Below, in pieces: positions 1-6,580 of a DNA stretch of 34,202 bases. The stretch's first letter is position 1, and each line of letters opens with the position of its first letter. The stretch is from the IMG/VR virus record IMGVR_UViG_3300021963_000391, positions 1-34,202 of that record, one strand, 5' to 3'. The DNA comes from a virus. The notes beneath the pieces are model-generated. The model was not told the origin of the DNA. It saw only the letters and a list, made by a program, of their open reading frames with translations, and did not search any database. The position numbers were made by a program, and so were the translations under genes.

Positions 1-175
1 ATAACACATCTTGTACATCATTCGTTAACTTATGGGTGAGATTAGATTAGCTAATGGACGGAAAAGGATTGTTTTCCTATGGGATAAGTAGAGATTGGCG
101 ACGACTGGGGCGGCCCCCTTCGGGGGTGGGCTTCGTTTACGATACCCCCCTCAAAAATTTTCCACCTTTTTGACC
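1..175. other. left-end non-coding stretch with a small UUCG hairpin
   Basis: No convincing gene is seen before the nuclease-like gene. Bases 115-126 can form a short C/G stem closed by a TTCG tetraloop, ahead of an A/T-rich stretch. This could be a leader hairpin or a weak terminator. An in-frame upward extension of the following gene to position 95 would read through the hairpin and give a low-complexity N-terminus, so the stretch is treated as untranslated. Confidence 0.25.
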
Positions 176-727
176 ATGCTAAACAAAATCAAAATAGGTC
201 AAAAAGTATTTCTATCCACAGCAGAGCAGAAGCTGGCCCATTTCGTCGCTAAGAATCGAAACGGCAGTAATCGCCATTTCAATGTCACGAATCTGAAGAT
301 CAGCGCGGAAGATCCGCATACGGTCGATCTTGAGGGTATTGCTGGCGAGCTTGCTTTCTGTCGCCTGTTCAATGTGTATCCTGACATTGATACCGACCGT
401 GAGCCTCCGCATCCGCTCTACGACGCGGTTATCCCGCCTCCGCCGGGATTCCGCATCGATGTCAAAACGACCAAGTACGACAATGGAAAGCTACTGGTCG
501 ATGCGCGTAAGGGCGTGAAGACCGAGGCTGTTGATTACTACGTTCTGATGACCGGAACTTTCCCCGGCCCATACACATTCAGAGGATTCATCGCTCGCGA
601 GCATATCATCCAGCCTCACAAACTTGGCCTACTCAAGGGTTACAGCTCGTACATGGCGGAGCAGTCGGAGCTGACCGACGAGATAATTGCCAATCCTTCG
701 GATTGCCAATCGACCGATTTATTCTGA
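176..727 (+). CDS. PD-(D/E)XK nuclease-like protein
   Basis: A 183-residue protein, probably a DNA-cutting enzyme of the restriction-endonuclease-like fold. Seen: an early acidic position in GELAF (E58), an aspartate in LYDAV (D83), and a beta strand FRIDVKTTK whose D95-V96-K97 fits the (D/E)-x-K signature. A second strand rich in hydrophobics (KLLVDAR) follows, as expected for this fold. The start at 176 was chosen because the longer frame from 95 adds about 27 residues of unlikely Gly/Pro/Arg sequence encoded by a hairpin. No Shine-Dalgarno sequence is visible. It lies directly upstream of the capsid gene, so a role in DNA processing or host DNA degradation late in infection is possible. 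The fold is inferred from motif spacing only; the specific substrate is unknown. Confidence 0.6.
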   Translation: MLNKIKIGQKVFLSTAEQKLAHFVAKNRNGSNRHFNVTNLKISAEDPHTVDLEGIAGELAFCRLFNVYPDIDTDREPPHPLYDAVIPPPPGFRIDVKTTKYDNGKLLVDARKGVKTEAVDYYVLMTGTFPGPYTFRGFIAREHIIQPHKLGLLKGYSSYMAEQSELTDEIIANPSDCQSTDLF

Positions 728-779
728 TTGACTTATTAGCCATTCTTATGCGTCAGTCCGCGCATCGACCTTAAGAGTT

Positions 780-802
780 GCATTCAACTGGTCATTGAAT
801 GC
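780..802. promoter_or_regulatory. perfect 8-bp inverted repeat upstream of the capsid gene
   Basis: GCATTCAA (780-787) is followed by a 7-base spacer and its exact complement TTGAATGC (795-802), in the 191-base gap between the nuclease-like gene and the capsid gene. There is no T-run after it, so it does not look like an intrinsic terminator. It may be an operator or an RNA hairpin in the capsid leader. Confidence 0.4.
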
Positions 803-918
803 GCCTGTCTAAGCGGCAATGACGCTCCGCAAATGGAAGGTCGGCCAATCAGCCGTCGTGTGATGGATAGGATGGCCTACCGTAATGCAGATAACGTCGG
901 TTTAACATATTTCCTAAC

Positions 919-2169
919 ATGGCTTGTCCTAATGTCTTTAACGCCTTCGCGGTGGCTACTGAGTCGCTCGCGCAGGACGTCTACAAACGCGCCTCGTATC
1001 GCTCGATGTGGCTCAACATGATTGAGCGCGGCGAGTATCCTCAGGGTACGGGTCTGACCCAGACCTCGTTCACCACGACCTCCATCGAGCCGACTGCGGC
1101 TGAGGAGTGGTCGGCTATCACCCTCGCCTCCGGCAACCCCGGCAGCAATGGTGGTGCTTGCGATGTCACCTACAATGACGTTCCGGTCGGCTATGATGCC
1201 GTCACCTGGAGTCCTGAGCGTTTCGCCCTCAAGGGTCCGCTCCTCTGTAAGGATGACCTGACCTTCGACCATCGCGTCGAGGCGTTCCTGCGCGTGTATT
1301 TGGAGAAGCTCTCCATCCGCGCGCAGCGTTCTTGGGAGACTCGCTACCAGAACATCTTCGCCAAGTACGCCATCAAGGCCGTGGCCGACTCGTCCTTCAC
1401 TCAGGTGGAGACGATTCCCGCTGGTGTGAATGAGCTGCCTTGGATTCAGACTGGTTCGGTTGGTCAGGCTTTGAACCAGTCCACCTCGGAGCTGACTCAG
1501 GAAATGCTCGATGTGGCTGCTGCCACCCTGATCCGCAATGGTGCCACCAACCCCGACAGCTCTGGCTTCATCAGCTATTCGAGCGACGGCCCGGTGTTCC
1601 CGCTGTACATTGGTCTGGAGGCCAGCCAGCGCATCGCTCAGAACAACCCTGGATTCCGCGACGATCTGCGCTACGCCGACATGGGCAGTGGCACTGGCGC
1701 GGAGCTGCTCAAGCGCATTGGTGCCAATCGGGTCATCAAGAACTTCCGGCATGTGCCGAATCTGTTCCCGCCCCGCTTCACCTATGCTGGCGGCAAGTAC
1801 ACGCTGGTTCAACCGTTCACCAGCTCCGCCGGTACCGGCAAAGGCACGGTGTTCAGCGTCAATCCGAGCTGGACGACCGCCCCGTACGAAGGTGCCTTCA
1901 TCGTCACCCCGTATGTGTTCAAGAGCCACATTGTTCGCCCTGTGAACCGTGTTGGTGACTTGAGCTGGATGCCGACCAACTACATGGGCGAGTGGCAGTG
2001 GGTGACTGGTGCCTACAAGCTGAACACCGATTGCGCCGATCCTCTCGACAAGAAGGGTCAGCACTACGCCGAGTTCATTCACGCGCCGGAGCCGATCTTC
2101 ACCAATCAAGGTATGACGATCATCTTCCGCCGCTGCACTGGCGCGCTGACTCAGATCATCTGCTCCTAA
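919..2169 (+). CDS. putative major capsid protein
   Basis: A 416-residue protein read as the major head subunit. Evidence is partly contextual: length typical of HK97-fold shell proteins, its own leader, and two strong hairpins immediately after it, as expected for a highly expressed gene. Composition fits too: no membrane segment, few low-complexity stretches, many aromatic and glycine residues, and a C-terminal half (residues about 285-416) rich in beta-type sequence such as TLVQPFTSS and GAFIVTPYVF. GC-rich, uniform codon use also suggests high expression. I cannot point to a diagnostic motif. Oddity: portal and scaffold-like genes are on the other strand and far away, whereas most tailed phages keep the three together. 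An alternative is another abundant virion protein. No Shine-Dalgarno sequence precedes the ATG. Confidence 0.7.
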   Translation: MACPNVFNAFAVATESLAQDVYKRASYRSMWLNMIERGEYPQGTGLTQTSFTTTSIEPTAAEEWSAITLASGNPGSNGGACDVTYNDVPVGYDAVTWSPERFALKGPLLCKDDLTFDHRVEAFLRVYLEKLSIRAQRSWETRYQNIFAKYAIKAVADSSFTQVETIPAGVNELPWIQTGSVGQALNQSTSELTQEMLDVAAATLIRNGATNPDSSGFISYSSDGPVFPLYIGLEASQRIAQNNPGFRDDLRYADMGSGTGAELLKRIGANRVIKNFRHVPNLFPPRFTYAGGKYTLVQPFTSSAGTGKGTVFSVNPSWTTAPYEGAFIVTPYVFKSHIVRPVNRVGDLSWMPTNYMGEWQWVTGAYKLNTDCADPLDKKGQHYAEFIHAPEPIFTNQGMTIIFRRCTGALTQIICS

Positions 2170-2193
2170 TCGGATCAGCTAATCCTACGCTAC

Positions 2194-2236
2194 GAAAGAA
2201 TCCGCGAGTCGAAAGGCTTGCGGGTTTTTTCTTTTC
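2194..2236 (+). terminator. intrinsic terminator after the capsid gene
   Basis: Stem 2202-2208 (CCGCGAG) pairs with 2217-2223 (CTTGCGG, one G-T pair) around an 8-base loop, followed by TTTTTT at 2225-2230 and a further T-rich run. A-rich sequence upstream can extend the pairing with the T-tract. Located about 30 bases after the capsid stop codon. Confidence 0.8.
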
Positions 2237-2286
2237 CACTACCGTCGCCCCGGTTGATTGACTCATAGGTTGTATGTCTGTAGCAG

Positions 2287-2338
2287 CCTCGTTGCGAGGT
2301 AGCCCCTTATCGGCCCGAAAGGCTGGTAGGGGGTTTTT
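2287..2338 (+). terminator. second terminator: small hairpin plus 13-bp stem and T-run
   Basis: A first hairpin (CCTCG 2287-2291, loop TTG, CGAGG 2295-2299) is followed by a long stem: 2303-2315 pairs along all 13 positions with 2321-2333 (three G-T pairs) around the loop CGAAA, then TTTTT at 2334-2338. Together with the terminator at 2194-2236 this gives tandem stops after the capsid gene. Confidence 0.85.
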
Positions 2339-2353
2339 CGCGTCGCATTAGCC

Positions 2354-2382
2354 TTGACAGTATGCGCGACAATCTGATGCTT
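2354..2382 (+). promoter_or_regulatory. possible promoter between the terminators and the next gene
   Basis: TTGACA at 2354-2359 is a perfect -35 consensus placed just downstream of the double terminator, where a new promoter would be needed for the fibre genes. At 17-base spacing the -10 region (2377-2382) is a poor match to TATAAT, so the call is weak. Confidence 0.3.
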
Positions 2383-2387
2383 CCGTC

Positions 2388-2678
2388 ATGCCGAGTTTTA
2401 CTCTCCCCGAAGGCGTTGAAATCCCCGAGAATCTGAAGGAAGGCGAGGCGTTCCAGACGATGGCGACTATCGTTCTCGGTAAGAACGGCAAAGCTGAGTT
2501 CATCGAGATTGATGGCGTGGCCATTCCCGGCTACGAGAAGAAGTCGAAGGGCAAGAAGCTGGCCGAGCGTGGCTATGAGGAGGAGGGCGAGGGTGAGGAG
2601 ATGGAATCTGAGGGTGGCGGCGCGCGCGAGGGTTTCATCGCCGAGGTGATGCGTCGCGGCTCCGGTCCGATGGCCTGA
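2388..2678 (+). CDS. small charged protein of unknown function
   Basis: A 96-residue protein I do not recognise. The N-terminal half (residues 1-50) is compact and mildly beta-like, with the phrase LPEGVEIPENLKEGEAFQ. The middle is lysine-rich (YEKKSKGKK). Residues about 64-82 are almost only Glu and Gly, and the tail is basic. It carries no membrane segment and no cysteine. It sits between the capsid terminators and the fibre genes, so a small virion or assembly role is plausible but unproven. The start lacks a Shine-Dalgarno sequence. Confidence 0.7.
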   Translation: MPSFTLPEGVEIPENLKEGEAFQTMATIVLGKNGKAEFIEIDGVAIPGYEKKSKGKKLAERGYEEEGEGEEMESEGGGAREGFIAEVMRRGSGPMA

Positions 2679-2693
2679 TAAATTCCAAAGCGT

Positions 2694-3140
2694 ATGTCCG
2701 ACATTACATGCACTGAAACAGCGACGTTGCTGAGTGAGGTAAGCCCACTTGGATGCCGCTCGCCGTGGGAGCGTGAGATGGCGAAGATTGCGCTTCTCAA
2801 TCGCATCGCGGACGGAGCCGGTACCGCTGCGGCCAATGCGGCGTCATTTGGAACTGTTCGTTCGGTTACCGTATCGACGACAATCGTTTCGACCGATTAC
2901 ACCATTCTGGCCGACGCAACATCCGGCCCGATCATTGTTTCGCTTCCACCCGCTGCGACGGCCAATGGGAGAATCTTTTGCGTGATTCGGACCAATTCTG
3001 GAGGCGCAAACAATGTCACCGTTGATCCGTACGCATCCGAAACGATCAATGGGGCTGCAAACCATGTTCTGACTTCGCAGTACAGCAGGATTGTATTCAC
3101 CAGCAACGGAACCGCGTGGTTCCTCATTGTGAACCAATAA
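2694..3140 (+). CDS. virion-associated protein with GCRSPWE N-terminal module
   Basis: A 148-residue protein with two parts. Residues about 4-40 form a helical Cys-containing module (ITCTE...EVSPLGCRSPWE...ALLNRIAD) that recurs at the start of the next gene. Residues about 50-148 are beta-rich: VSLPPAATANGRIFCVIRT, a GG-NNVTVDP segment, then SRIVFTSNGTAWFLIV. That pattern is common in small domains of phage fibres and tail appendages, where a flat repetitive beta fold describes a rigid spike. It lies just upstream of the S74 fibre gene, so I infer an accessory fibre or base protein. The next gene starts one base after its stop codon. Confidence 0.65.
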   Translation: MSDITCTETATLLSEVSPLGCRSPWEREMAKIALLNRIADGAGTAAANAASFGTVRSVTVSTTIVSTDYTILADATSGPIIVSLPPAATANGRIFCVIRTNSGGANNVTVDPYASETINGAANHVLTSQYSRIVFTSNGTAWFLIVNQ

Positions 3141-3141
3141 C

Positions 3142-3366
3142 ATGCCTGAAGCATCATCCATAACCTGCACGGAGGCTGCTCAACTTATTGCGGAGGTTTC
3201 CGCAAGCGGATGCCGTTCCCCGTGGGAGATGGATCTGCTTGAGCTTGCGCTTTTGAATCGCATATCGGATTCGACTGGAGGATCGGTTGGATTTCCGCTG
3301 ACGGCTGATCTAACATCGATTACCGCCGATGTGACGACGATTACCGCTGATCAAACCCAATTTTAA
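3142..3366 (+). CDS. small protein: GCRSPWE module plus three ITADxT repeats
   Basis: A 74-residue protein. Residues about 7-43 repeat the N-terminal module of the preceding gene (ITCTEAA, EVSASGCRSPWE, ALLNRISD), so the pair arose by duplication. The C-terminus is three seven-residue repeats: LTADLTS (53-59), ITADVTT (60-66), ITADQTQ (67-73), then a terminal Phe. The same heptapeptide type appears in the nozzle-like protein encoded at 18275-20125. It may be a shortened paralogue that lost the beta domain, or a connector that ends in a docking repeat. Its function is unknown. Confidence 0.65.
   Translation: MPEASSITCTEAAQLIAEVSASGCRSPWEMDLLELALLNRISDSTGGSVGFPLTADLTSITADVTTITADQTQF
3304..3366 (+). 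repeat. three 21-bp tandem repeats coding ITADxTx
   Basis: Units 3304-3324, 3325-3345 and 3346-3366 each begin GC(T/C)GAT; the first two share the segment CGATTACC at their ends. They encode the three-fold heptapeptide at the end of the 74-residue protein; the last unit runs into its stop codon. Confidence 0.6.
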
Positions 3367-3392
3367 TAATCGCTTAGGAAACATCTCATACT

Positions 3393-5030
3393 ATGGCACA
3401 GCAAACGATTAACGTAGGCGCAGCCCCGAATGACGGAACGGGAACACCGTTGCGTACGGCGTTCCAGTACACAAACAGCAACTTCAGCGAGCTGTACACC
3501 GCAACCGGACCGAGCGGCAACAACATCACCGTACCGGGAACCGCCACCATCAGCGGCGACCTGACGGTGGATACCAGCACTCTGAAGGTGGTTTCTGCGA
3601 GCGATGTCGTTGGAATCAATACCGCCTCTCCGCTTACCGGAACTGATGCCGGTTTGACGATTGGTGCGATTGGTACTGTAAAAGCCTTAAACATCGGCCT
3701 CCAGAACACGTTTGCTCGTTTGCGCGAAAAGGATGCCCTTGATGCGTTTGCAATAACGACAAACATGACCGCATTGAATACACAGGACGATGCTACCAAG
3801 TCATCTTGGAAAGCTCGGATGGGATTCGGAAACGGGAATGACAATTTTATAATTTCCCGTTCCGGTGTTGGTAGCACGACGTTTTACGATCTGCTTTCTG
3901 TTTCTACTGGTTCGTGCGTCTGGTACGACGGCGCAGGCGGCACTCGGATGACGTTGAATGCCACCGGCTTGGGCGTGGGTGCGAGTCCTCTTTCTGCATC
4001 AAAGCTGACGTTGAACGGTGGCACTGGAGACACGTCATCTCAAGATTCGATCTTCTCGTTAATCAGAACATCTTCCAACGGAAATGTTCTTACTGGAAAG
4101 GTTGTTCTAGCTCAAAAAACGACCGACTTCGGAAACATTGTTTTCCGAATCAAAACGACCGCTTCGTCTGCGGAAAACCCTGCGTATTACACCAATGCTC
4201 TTACAATAGACGGAGAAAATGGCAACGTCGGCATCGGGGTTACGCCGAGTGCGTGGGGAAATCAATATCGCGCTATTCAGATTTTCAACAACAGCGCACT
4301 CTACGGAGCTAACTCTTACGGTTATTACGGACTGTTGTTCAATGGATACAATGACAACACCAATATCAAAGCGATAGCTTCTTTGTATGTTGGAGAGTAT
4401 CGTTATGAGTTGTCCACCGGAGCGCACAAGTGGTTTGGAACCACTGCAAATGCGACGGCTGGAGCTACTGCTACACCAACGCAAGCGATGACGCTGGATG
4501 CGAGTGGGCGGTTGTTGGTTGGAACTGCAAATGCTTCAGTCACTTCTGAAACTGGATGTCGCTTGCTGCTTAATAACGGCGCAACTGGTCATTTCACTCT
4601 TGCTGTAACAACCAATCAAAGCACTGCCGCAACTTCGTGTTATGACTTTTATTCAACGTCTGCGGCAGCATATCGTTTTTACGTTACGTCAGCCGGTGTA
4701 ATCAACGCCACAAACACGACCATCTCAGCCATCTCCGATGCTCGGTTGAAGGAGAACGTGCAGGATATCGACGTTGGACTCGGTGCGATTCTCGCGCTGA
4801 AACCGCGCAAGTTCGACTGGAAAGCTGGTAAGGGTAAGGATATCAAAGGCGACAGAGGCTTCATCGCTCAGGAGTTTGAGCAGGTGTTTCCTAACCTCAT
4901 CGACGAGTGGAAAGACCCCGCTCCCGAAGGCGAAGCTCCTTACAAGTCCGTTCGCCAAGACCTCATTCCTGTGCTTGTGAAAGCCATTCAGGAACTCGCC
5001 GCCGAAGTCAACGCTCTGAAAAACGCCTAA
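3393..5030 (+). CDS. tail fibre with C-terminal S74 intramolecular chaperone
   Basis: A 545-residue fibre. The N-terminus (TINVGAAPNDGTGTPLRTAF...NSNFSELY, residues 4-35) is a virion-attachment type start seen in many phage fibres. Residues about 40-440 are repetitive beta-type sequence with phrases such as NGNVGIGVTPSAWG and MTLDASGRLLVGTA. Residues about 447-545 form a peptidase-S74/endosialidase-type chaperone: ISDARLKENV (S448, K453), the phrase RGFIAQEFEQVFP, and LIPVLVKAIQELAAEV at the end. In this family the domain helps trimerisation of the fibre and then usually cuts itself off at the Ser of SDxRLK. Both the Ser and Lys are present, so self-cleavage is expected. A likely receptor-binding protein. 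Confidence 0.9.
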   Translation: MAQQTINVGAAPNDGTGTPLRTAFQYTNSNFSELYTATGPSGNNITVPGTATISGDLTVDTSTLKVVSASDVVGINTASPLTGTDAGLTIGAIGTVKALNIGLQNTFARLREKDALDAFAITTNMTALNTQDDATKSSWKARMGFGNGNDNFIISRSGVGSTTFYDLLSVSTGSCVWYDGAGGTRMTLNATGLGVGASPLSASKLTLNGGTGDTSSQDSIFSLIRTSSNGNVLTGKVVLAQKTTDFGNIVFRIKTTASSAENPAYYTNALTIDGENGNVGIGVTPSAWGNQYRAIQIFNNSALYGANSYGYYGLLFNGYNDNTNIKAIASLYVGEYRYELSTGAHKWFGTTANATAGATATPTQAMTLDASGRLLVGTANASVTSETGCRLLLNNGATGHFTLAVTTNQSTAATSCYDFYSTSAAAYRFYVTSAGVINATNTTISAISDARLKENVQDIDVGLGAILALKPRKFDWKAGKGKDIKGDRGFIAQEFEQVFPNLIDEWKDPAPEGEAPYKSVRQDLIPVLVKAIQELAAEVNALKNA

Positions 5031-5031
5031 C

Positions 5032-5400
5032 ATGAACATCTCTTGGATCATCGAACGCCTTCTCGTTAAGCCGACCGAAGGCTCCTACACCGATGTCGTC
5101 ATCACCGCCGACTGGAGGTGCAACGGCTCGCAGGAATCGTACAGCGGAACCTGCTACGGTAGCTGCTCGTTCGCTCCGCCGACTGGCAGCTTCACTCCTT
5201 ACAATGAACTGACCGAGCAGCAGGTTCTCGACTGGTGCTACGCCAACGGAGTCGATCAAGCGGCCATCGAAGCGAACGTCACCGCGCAGATCGAAGCGCA
5301 GATCAACCCTCCGGTTGTGGTGCTGCCGCTGCCGTGGGTGCCGCCCGCTCCGGTTGTTGTTGCCGAGCCTGAGGTTGTTGCCGATGCTCCGACCGTATGA
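5032..5400 (+). CDS. small fibre-associated phage protein
   Basis: A 122-residue protein that resembles a family of short proteins often found right after phage fibre genes: a VVITADWRCNG strand, a small YGSCSF strand, then FTPYNELTEQQVLDWCYANG and a helix (residues about 76-93) ending before a Pro/Val-rich tail with PPVVVLPLPWVPP. The family role is not known to me; position suggests a fibre cap, chaperone or assembly factor. Four cysteines lie within residues about 30-70. It starts one base after the fibre stop and overlaps the next gene by ATGA. Confidence 0.7.
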   Translation: MNISWIIERLLVKPTEGSYTDVVITADWRCNGSQESYSGTCYGSCSFAPPTGSFTPYNELTEQQVLDWCYANGVDQAAIEANVTAQIEAQINPPVVVLPLPWVPPAPVVVAEPEVVADAPTV

Positions 5401-5546
5401 TTCACATCGAACTTACGCAGGAGCAGGCCAATAGCCTCCTCCAACTCATCGACATCGCAATCAAAGCCGGTGGCTACCAGAACGCCAAAGTCGGCGTTCC
5501 CATTGCCGACATCATCATCGCAGCCGCTCAACCCAAGCCCGAATGA
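5397..5546 (+). CDS. 49-residue protein of unknown function
   Basis: A very short gene recognised by context: its ATG overlaps the previous TGA (ATGA at 5397-5400) and its own stop overlaps the next ATG (ATGA at 5543-5546). The product starts MIHIELTQEQANSLLQLID, an amphipathic helix, followed by AGGYQNAKVGVPIADIIIAAAQ. The same general layout occurs in small phage proteins that sit between fibre and lysis genes, but I do not know the function. Unbroken coupling on both sides makes it likely real. Confidence 0.7.
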   Translation: MIHIELTQEQANSLLQLIDIAIKAGGYQNAKVGVPIADIIIAAAQPKPE

Positions 5547-5725
5547 AGAACTGGAAAACAACCGCTGGCGGCGTTGCCGTCCTGCTGGCCGCTATCAGTG
5601 TTGCCATCAAACAGGCCGTTGCCGGTGACATGGGTGGCGCAATCGCCGCCGCTGTCGGTGGTGCCGGTGCCATGTTTACCGCTCTCAAGGCCGCTGACGC
5701 GCAATCGGAGGACAAGACCAAGTGA
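5543..5725 (+). CDS. small membrane protein, holin-like
   Basis: A 60-residue protein with a basic start (MKNWKTT), two hydrophobic Ala/Gly/Val stretches (residues about 8-26 and 30-48) and a charged end (AADAQSEDKTK). Size, topology and its place at the head of a run of membrane proteins suggest a holin or lysis accessory. Such small two-helix proteins are common in phage lysis clusters, but the second stretch is rich in Gly/Ala and may not cross the membrane. Coupled by ATGA to the gene before and GTGA to the gene after. Confidence 0.65.
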   Translation: MKNWKTTAGGVAVLLAAISVAIKQAVAGDMGGAIAAAVGGAGAMFTALKAADAQSEDKTK

Positions 5726-6000
5726 AAGACCAGCTACGAGATTTAGGAATCAATATTGGCCTACTCGTAGCTGGCTTCGCTGGCTCTCTTGTCACGGTGA
5801 AGAAGGACGGACACAAGGACTGGTTCACAACGCTGACTTCGCTCCTCGCTGGAACGCTGTCGGCCAATTACCTCACCCCTGTGGTCGTTGACTTCTTCTC
5901 AATGAAAAACAGCAACACGCAGTACGCTGCGGCGTTCATCATGGGCTTCTTAGGACTCCACGGTGTCGAGTTCGTCATAGATCGGTTCCGAAGGAAATGA
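5722..6000 (+). CDS. three-helix membrane protein, putative holin
   Basis: A 92-residue protein with a GTG start that overlaps the previous stop (GTGA). Three hydrophobic segments are visible: residues about 10-25, 36-59 (containing LLAGTLSANYLTPVVV) and 67-86 (AAAFIMGFLGLHGVEFVI), with a lysine-rich loop between the first two and an RFRRK end. The LLAGTLSANYLTP segment with a following helix is typical of small phage holin-like proteins. It would sit in the inner membrane and form the lesion that times lysis. Which of the three adjacent membrane proteins is the true holin cannot be told from sequence. Confidence 0.65.
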   Translation: MKDQLRDLGINIGLLVAGFAGSLVTVKKDGHKDWFTTLTSLLAGTLSANYLTPVVVDFFSMKNSNTQYAAAFIMGFLGLHGVEFVIDRFRRK

Positions 6001-6356
6001 AGCCCGAAACCATCATCAATGTCATCGCCAGCGGAGTCCTTGCCGCTGGCGTTTCTGCTTTCATGGTCATGCTCTATCGCACCGGAGGACTCGTCGAAAA
6101 GTTCCCCATGACCGGAAGCCTCGCGCTCCGCCTATCGCTCGCAGGAACAGCCGCAGGTTCACTCGGGAATTGCCTCACGCTCTCAACCCCGAACGATTCC
6201 GAAATTCTGACCAACTGCGGTCTGGCCGGTATCTTCGTATGGGCCTGCATCTTCCACGCAAAACTCATAAAACATGGACCCACTTCTAAGCATCTCACAG
6301 GGACTGATGAAAGCAGCTCTGGACAAGGTTCTGGAGCAGAAGGACCAAACAAGTGA
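5997..6356 (+). CDS. three-helix membrane protein, possible second holin or antiholin
   Basis: A 119-residue protein starting with ATGA overlap. Hydrophobic segments: about 7-26 (INVIASGVLAAGVSAFMVML), 41-58 and 71-88 (LTNCGLAGIFVWACIFHA). The last 30 residues (GPTSKHLTGTDESSSG...) are hydrophilic and low in complexity, and in DNA they are overlapped by another open frame beginning at 6274. The pairing with the preceding three-helix protein suggests a holin/antiholin or holin/pinholin set. It is also possible that the functional protein ends near residue 91 and the tail is only the by-product of the overlap. Confidence 0.6.
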   Translation: MKPETIINVIASGVLAAGVSAFMVMLYRTGGLVEKFPMTGSLALRLSLAGTAAGSLGNCLTLSTPNDSEILTNCGLAGIFVWACIFHAKLIKHGPTSKHLTGTDESSSGQGSGAEGPNK

Positions 6357-6474
6357 AGACGGAGCGAAAGACCAATCACTCGTTGCTCGCCTCAATTCTC
6401 GCATTGATGCTGCCGGGTTGCACCCCGACAAGGGTGGTGATGGTTCCTCCAGGGCAACCAGTCAGACTGGCTGA
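6274..6474 (+). CDS. possible overlapping gene between the holin-like and lipoprotein genes
   Basis: A 66-residue frame that lies in the third reading frame across the end of the membrane protein gene and the start of the lipoprotein gene. Its first 20 residues (MDPLLSISQGLMKAALDKVL) look like a natural amphipathic helix start, resembling the opening of some phage holin-type or spanin-neighbour proteins, whereas the end (GGDGSSRATSQTG) looks like random out-of-frame sequence. The overlapped tail of the upstream gene is low in complexity, which is what overprinting would leave. No Shine-Dalgarno sequence. It may equally be chance. Confidence 0.35.
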   Translation: MDPLLSISQGLMKAALDKVLEQKDQTSEDGAKDQSLVARLNSRIDAAGLHPDKGGDGSSRATSQTG

Positions 6475-6580
6475 ATCAGTCAAAGCCCACGTTTGGGCCA
6501 AAGACTCCGAAGGCAAAATCATCAAGAGCCGAAACCGCGTGACAATCCACGAAGGATGGTACGCACTTCCCAAGGAATGA
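6353..6580 (+). CDS. Rz1-like outer-membrane lipoprotein (o-spanin candidate)
   Basis: A 75-residue protein, GTG start coupled to the previous stop (GTGA). A basic start (MKTERK) and hydrophobic stretch SLLASILALMLPGC form a lipoprotein signal with LPGC as lipobox and C23 as the lipidated residue. The mature part is short, proline-containing at first (TPTRVVMVPPGQPVR) and then beta-like (ESVKAHVWAKDSEG...VTIHEGWYALPKE). In phages with Gram-negative hosts, small lipoproteins in the lysis cluster act as outer-membrane spanin subunits. No obvious inner-membrane partner with a long coiled coil is next to it. The VP-GQPVRLAE...V..W..D..G....... pattern is also known from other small phage lipoproteins. 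Supports a Gram-negative host. Confidence 0.65.
   Translation: MKTERKTNHSLLASILALMLPGCTPTRVVMVPPGQPVRLAESVKAHVWAKDSEGKIIKSRNRVTIHEGWYALPKE

Noticed and set aside
18-34. ATCATTCGTTAACT near the left end resembles ATCATTCGTTAGCT near 34004
   Set aside because: A 14-base match with one difference over 34 kb may be chance, and the surrounding bases do not extend it; not enough for a terminal repeat.
95-175. N-terminal extension of the nuclease-like gene from ATG 95
   Set aside because: It would translate a hairpin into low-complexity sequence; the ATG at 176 starts a compact domain.
833-1021. 62-residue frame ahead of the capsid gene
   Set aside because: It overlaps the capsid start in another frame and its second half is Ser/Arg-rich shadow sequence.
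877-2109. 410-residue open frame on the minus strand opposite the capsid gene
   Set aside because: It is the antisense shadow of a GC-rich, codon-biased gene; its product is rich in Arg, His, Val and Gly without a plausible fold, and the + frame has natural character.
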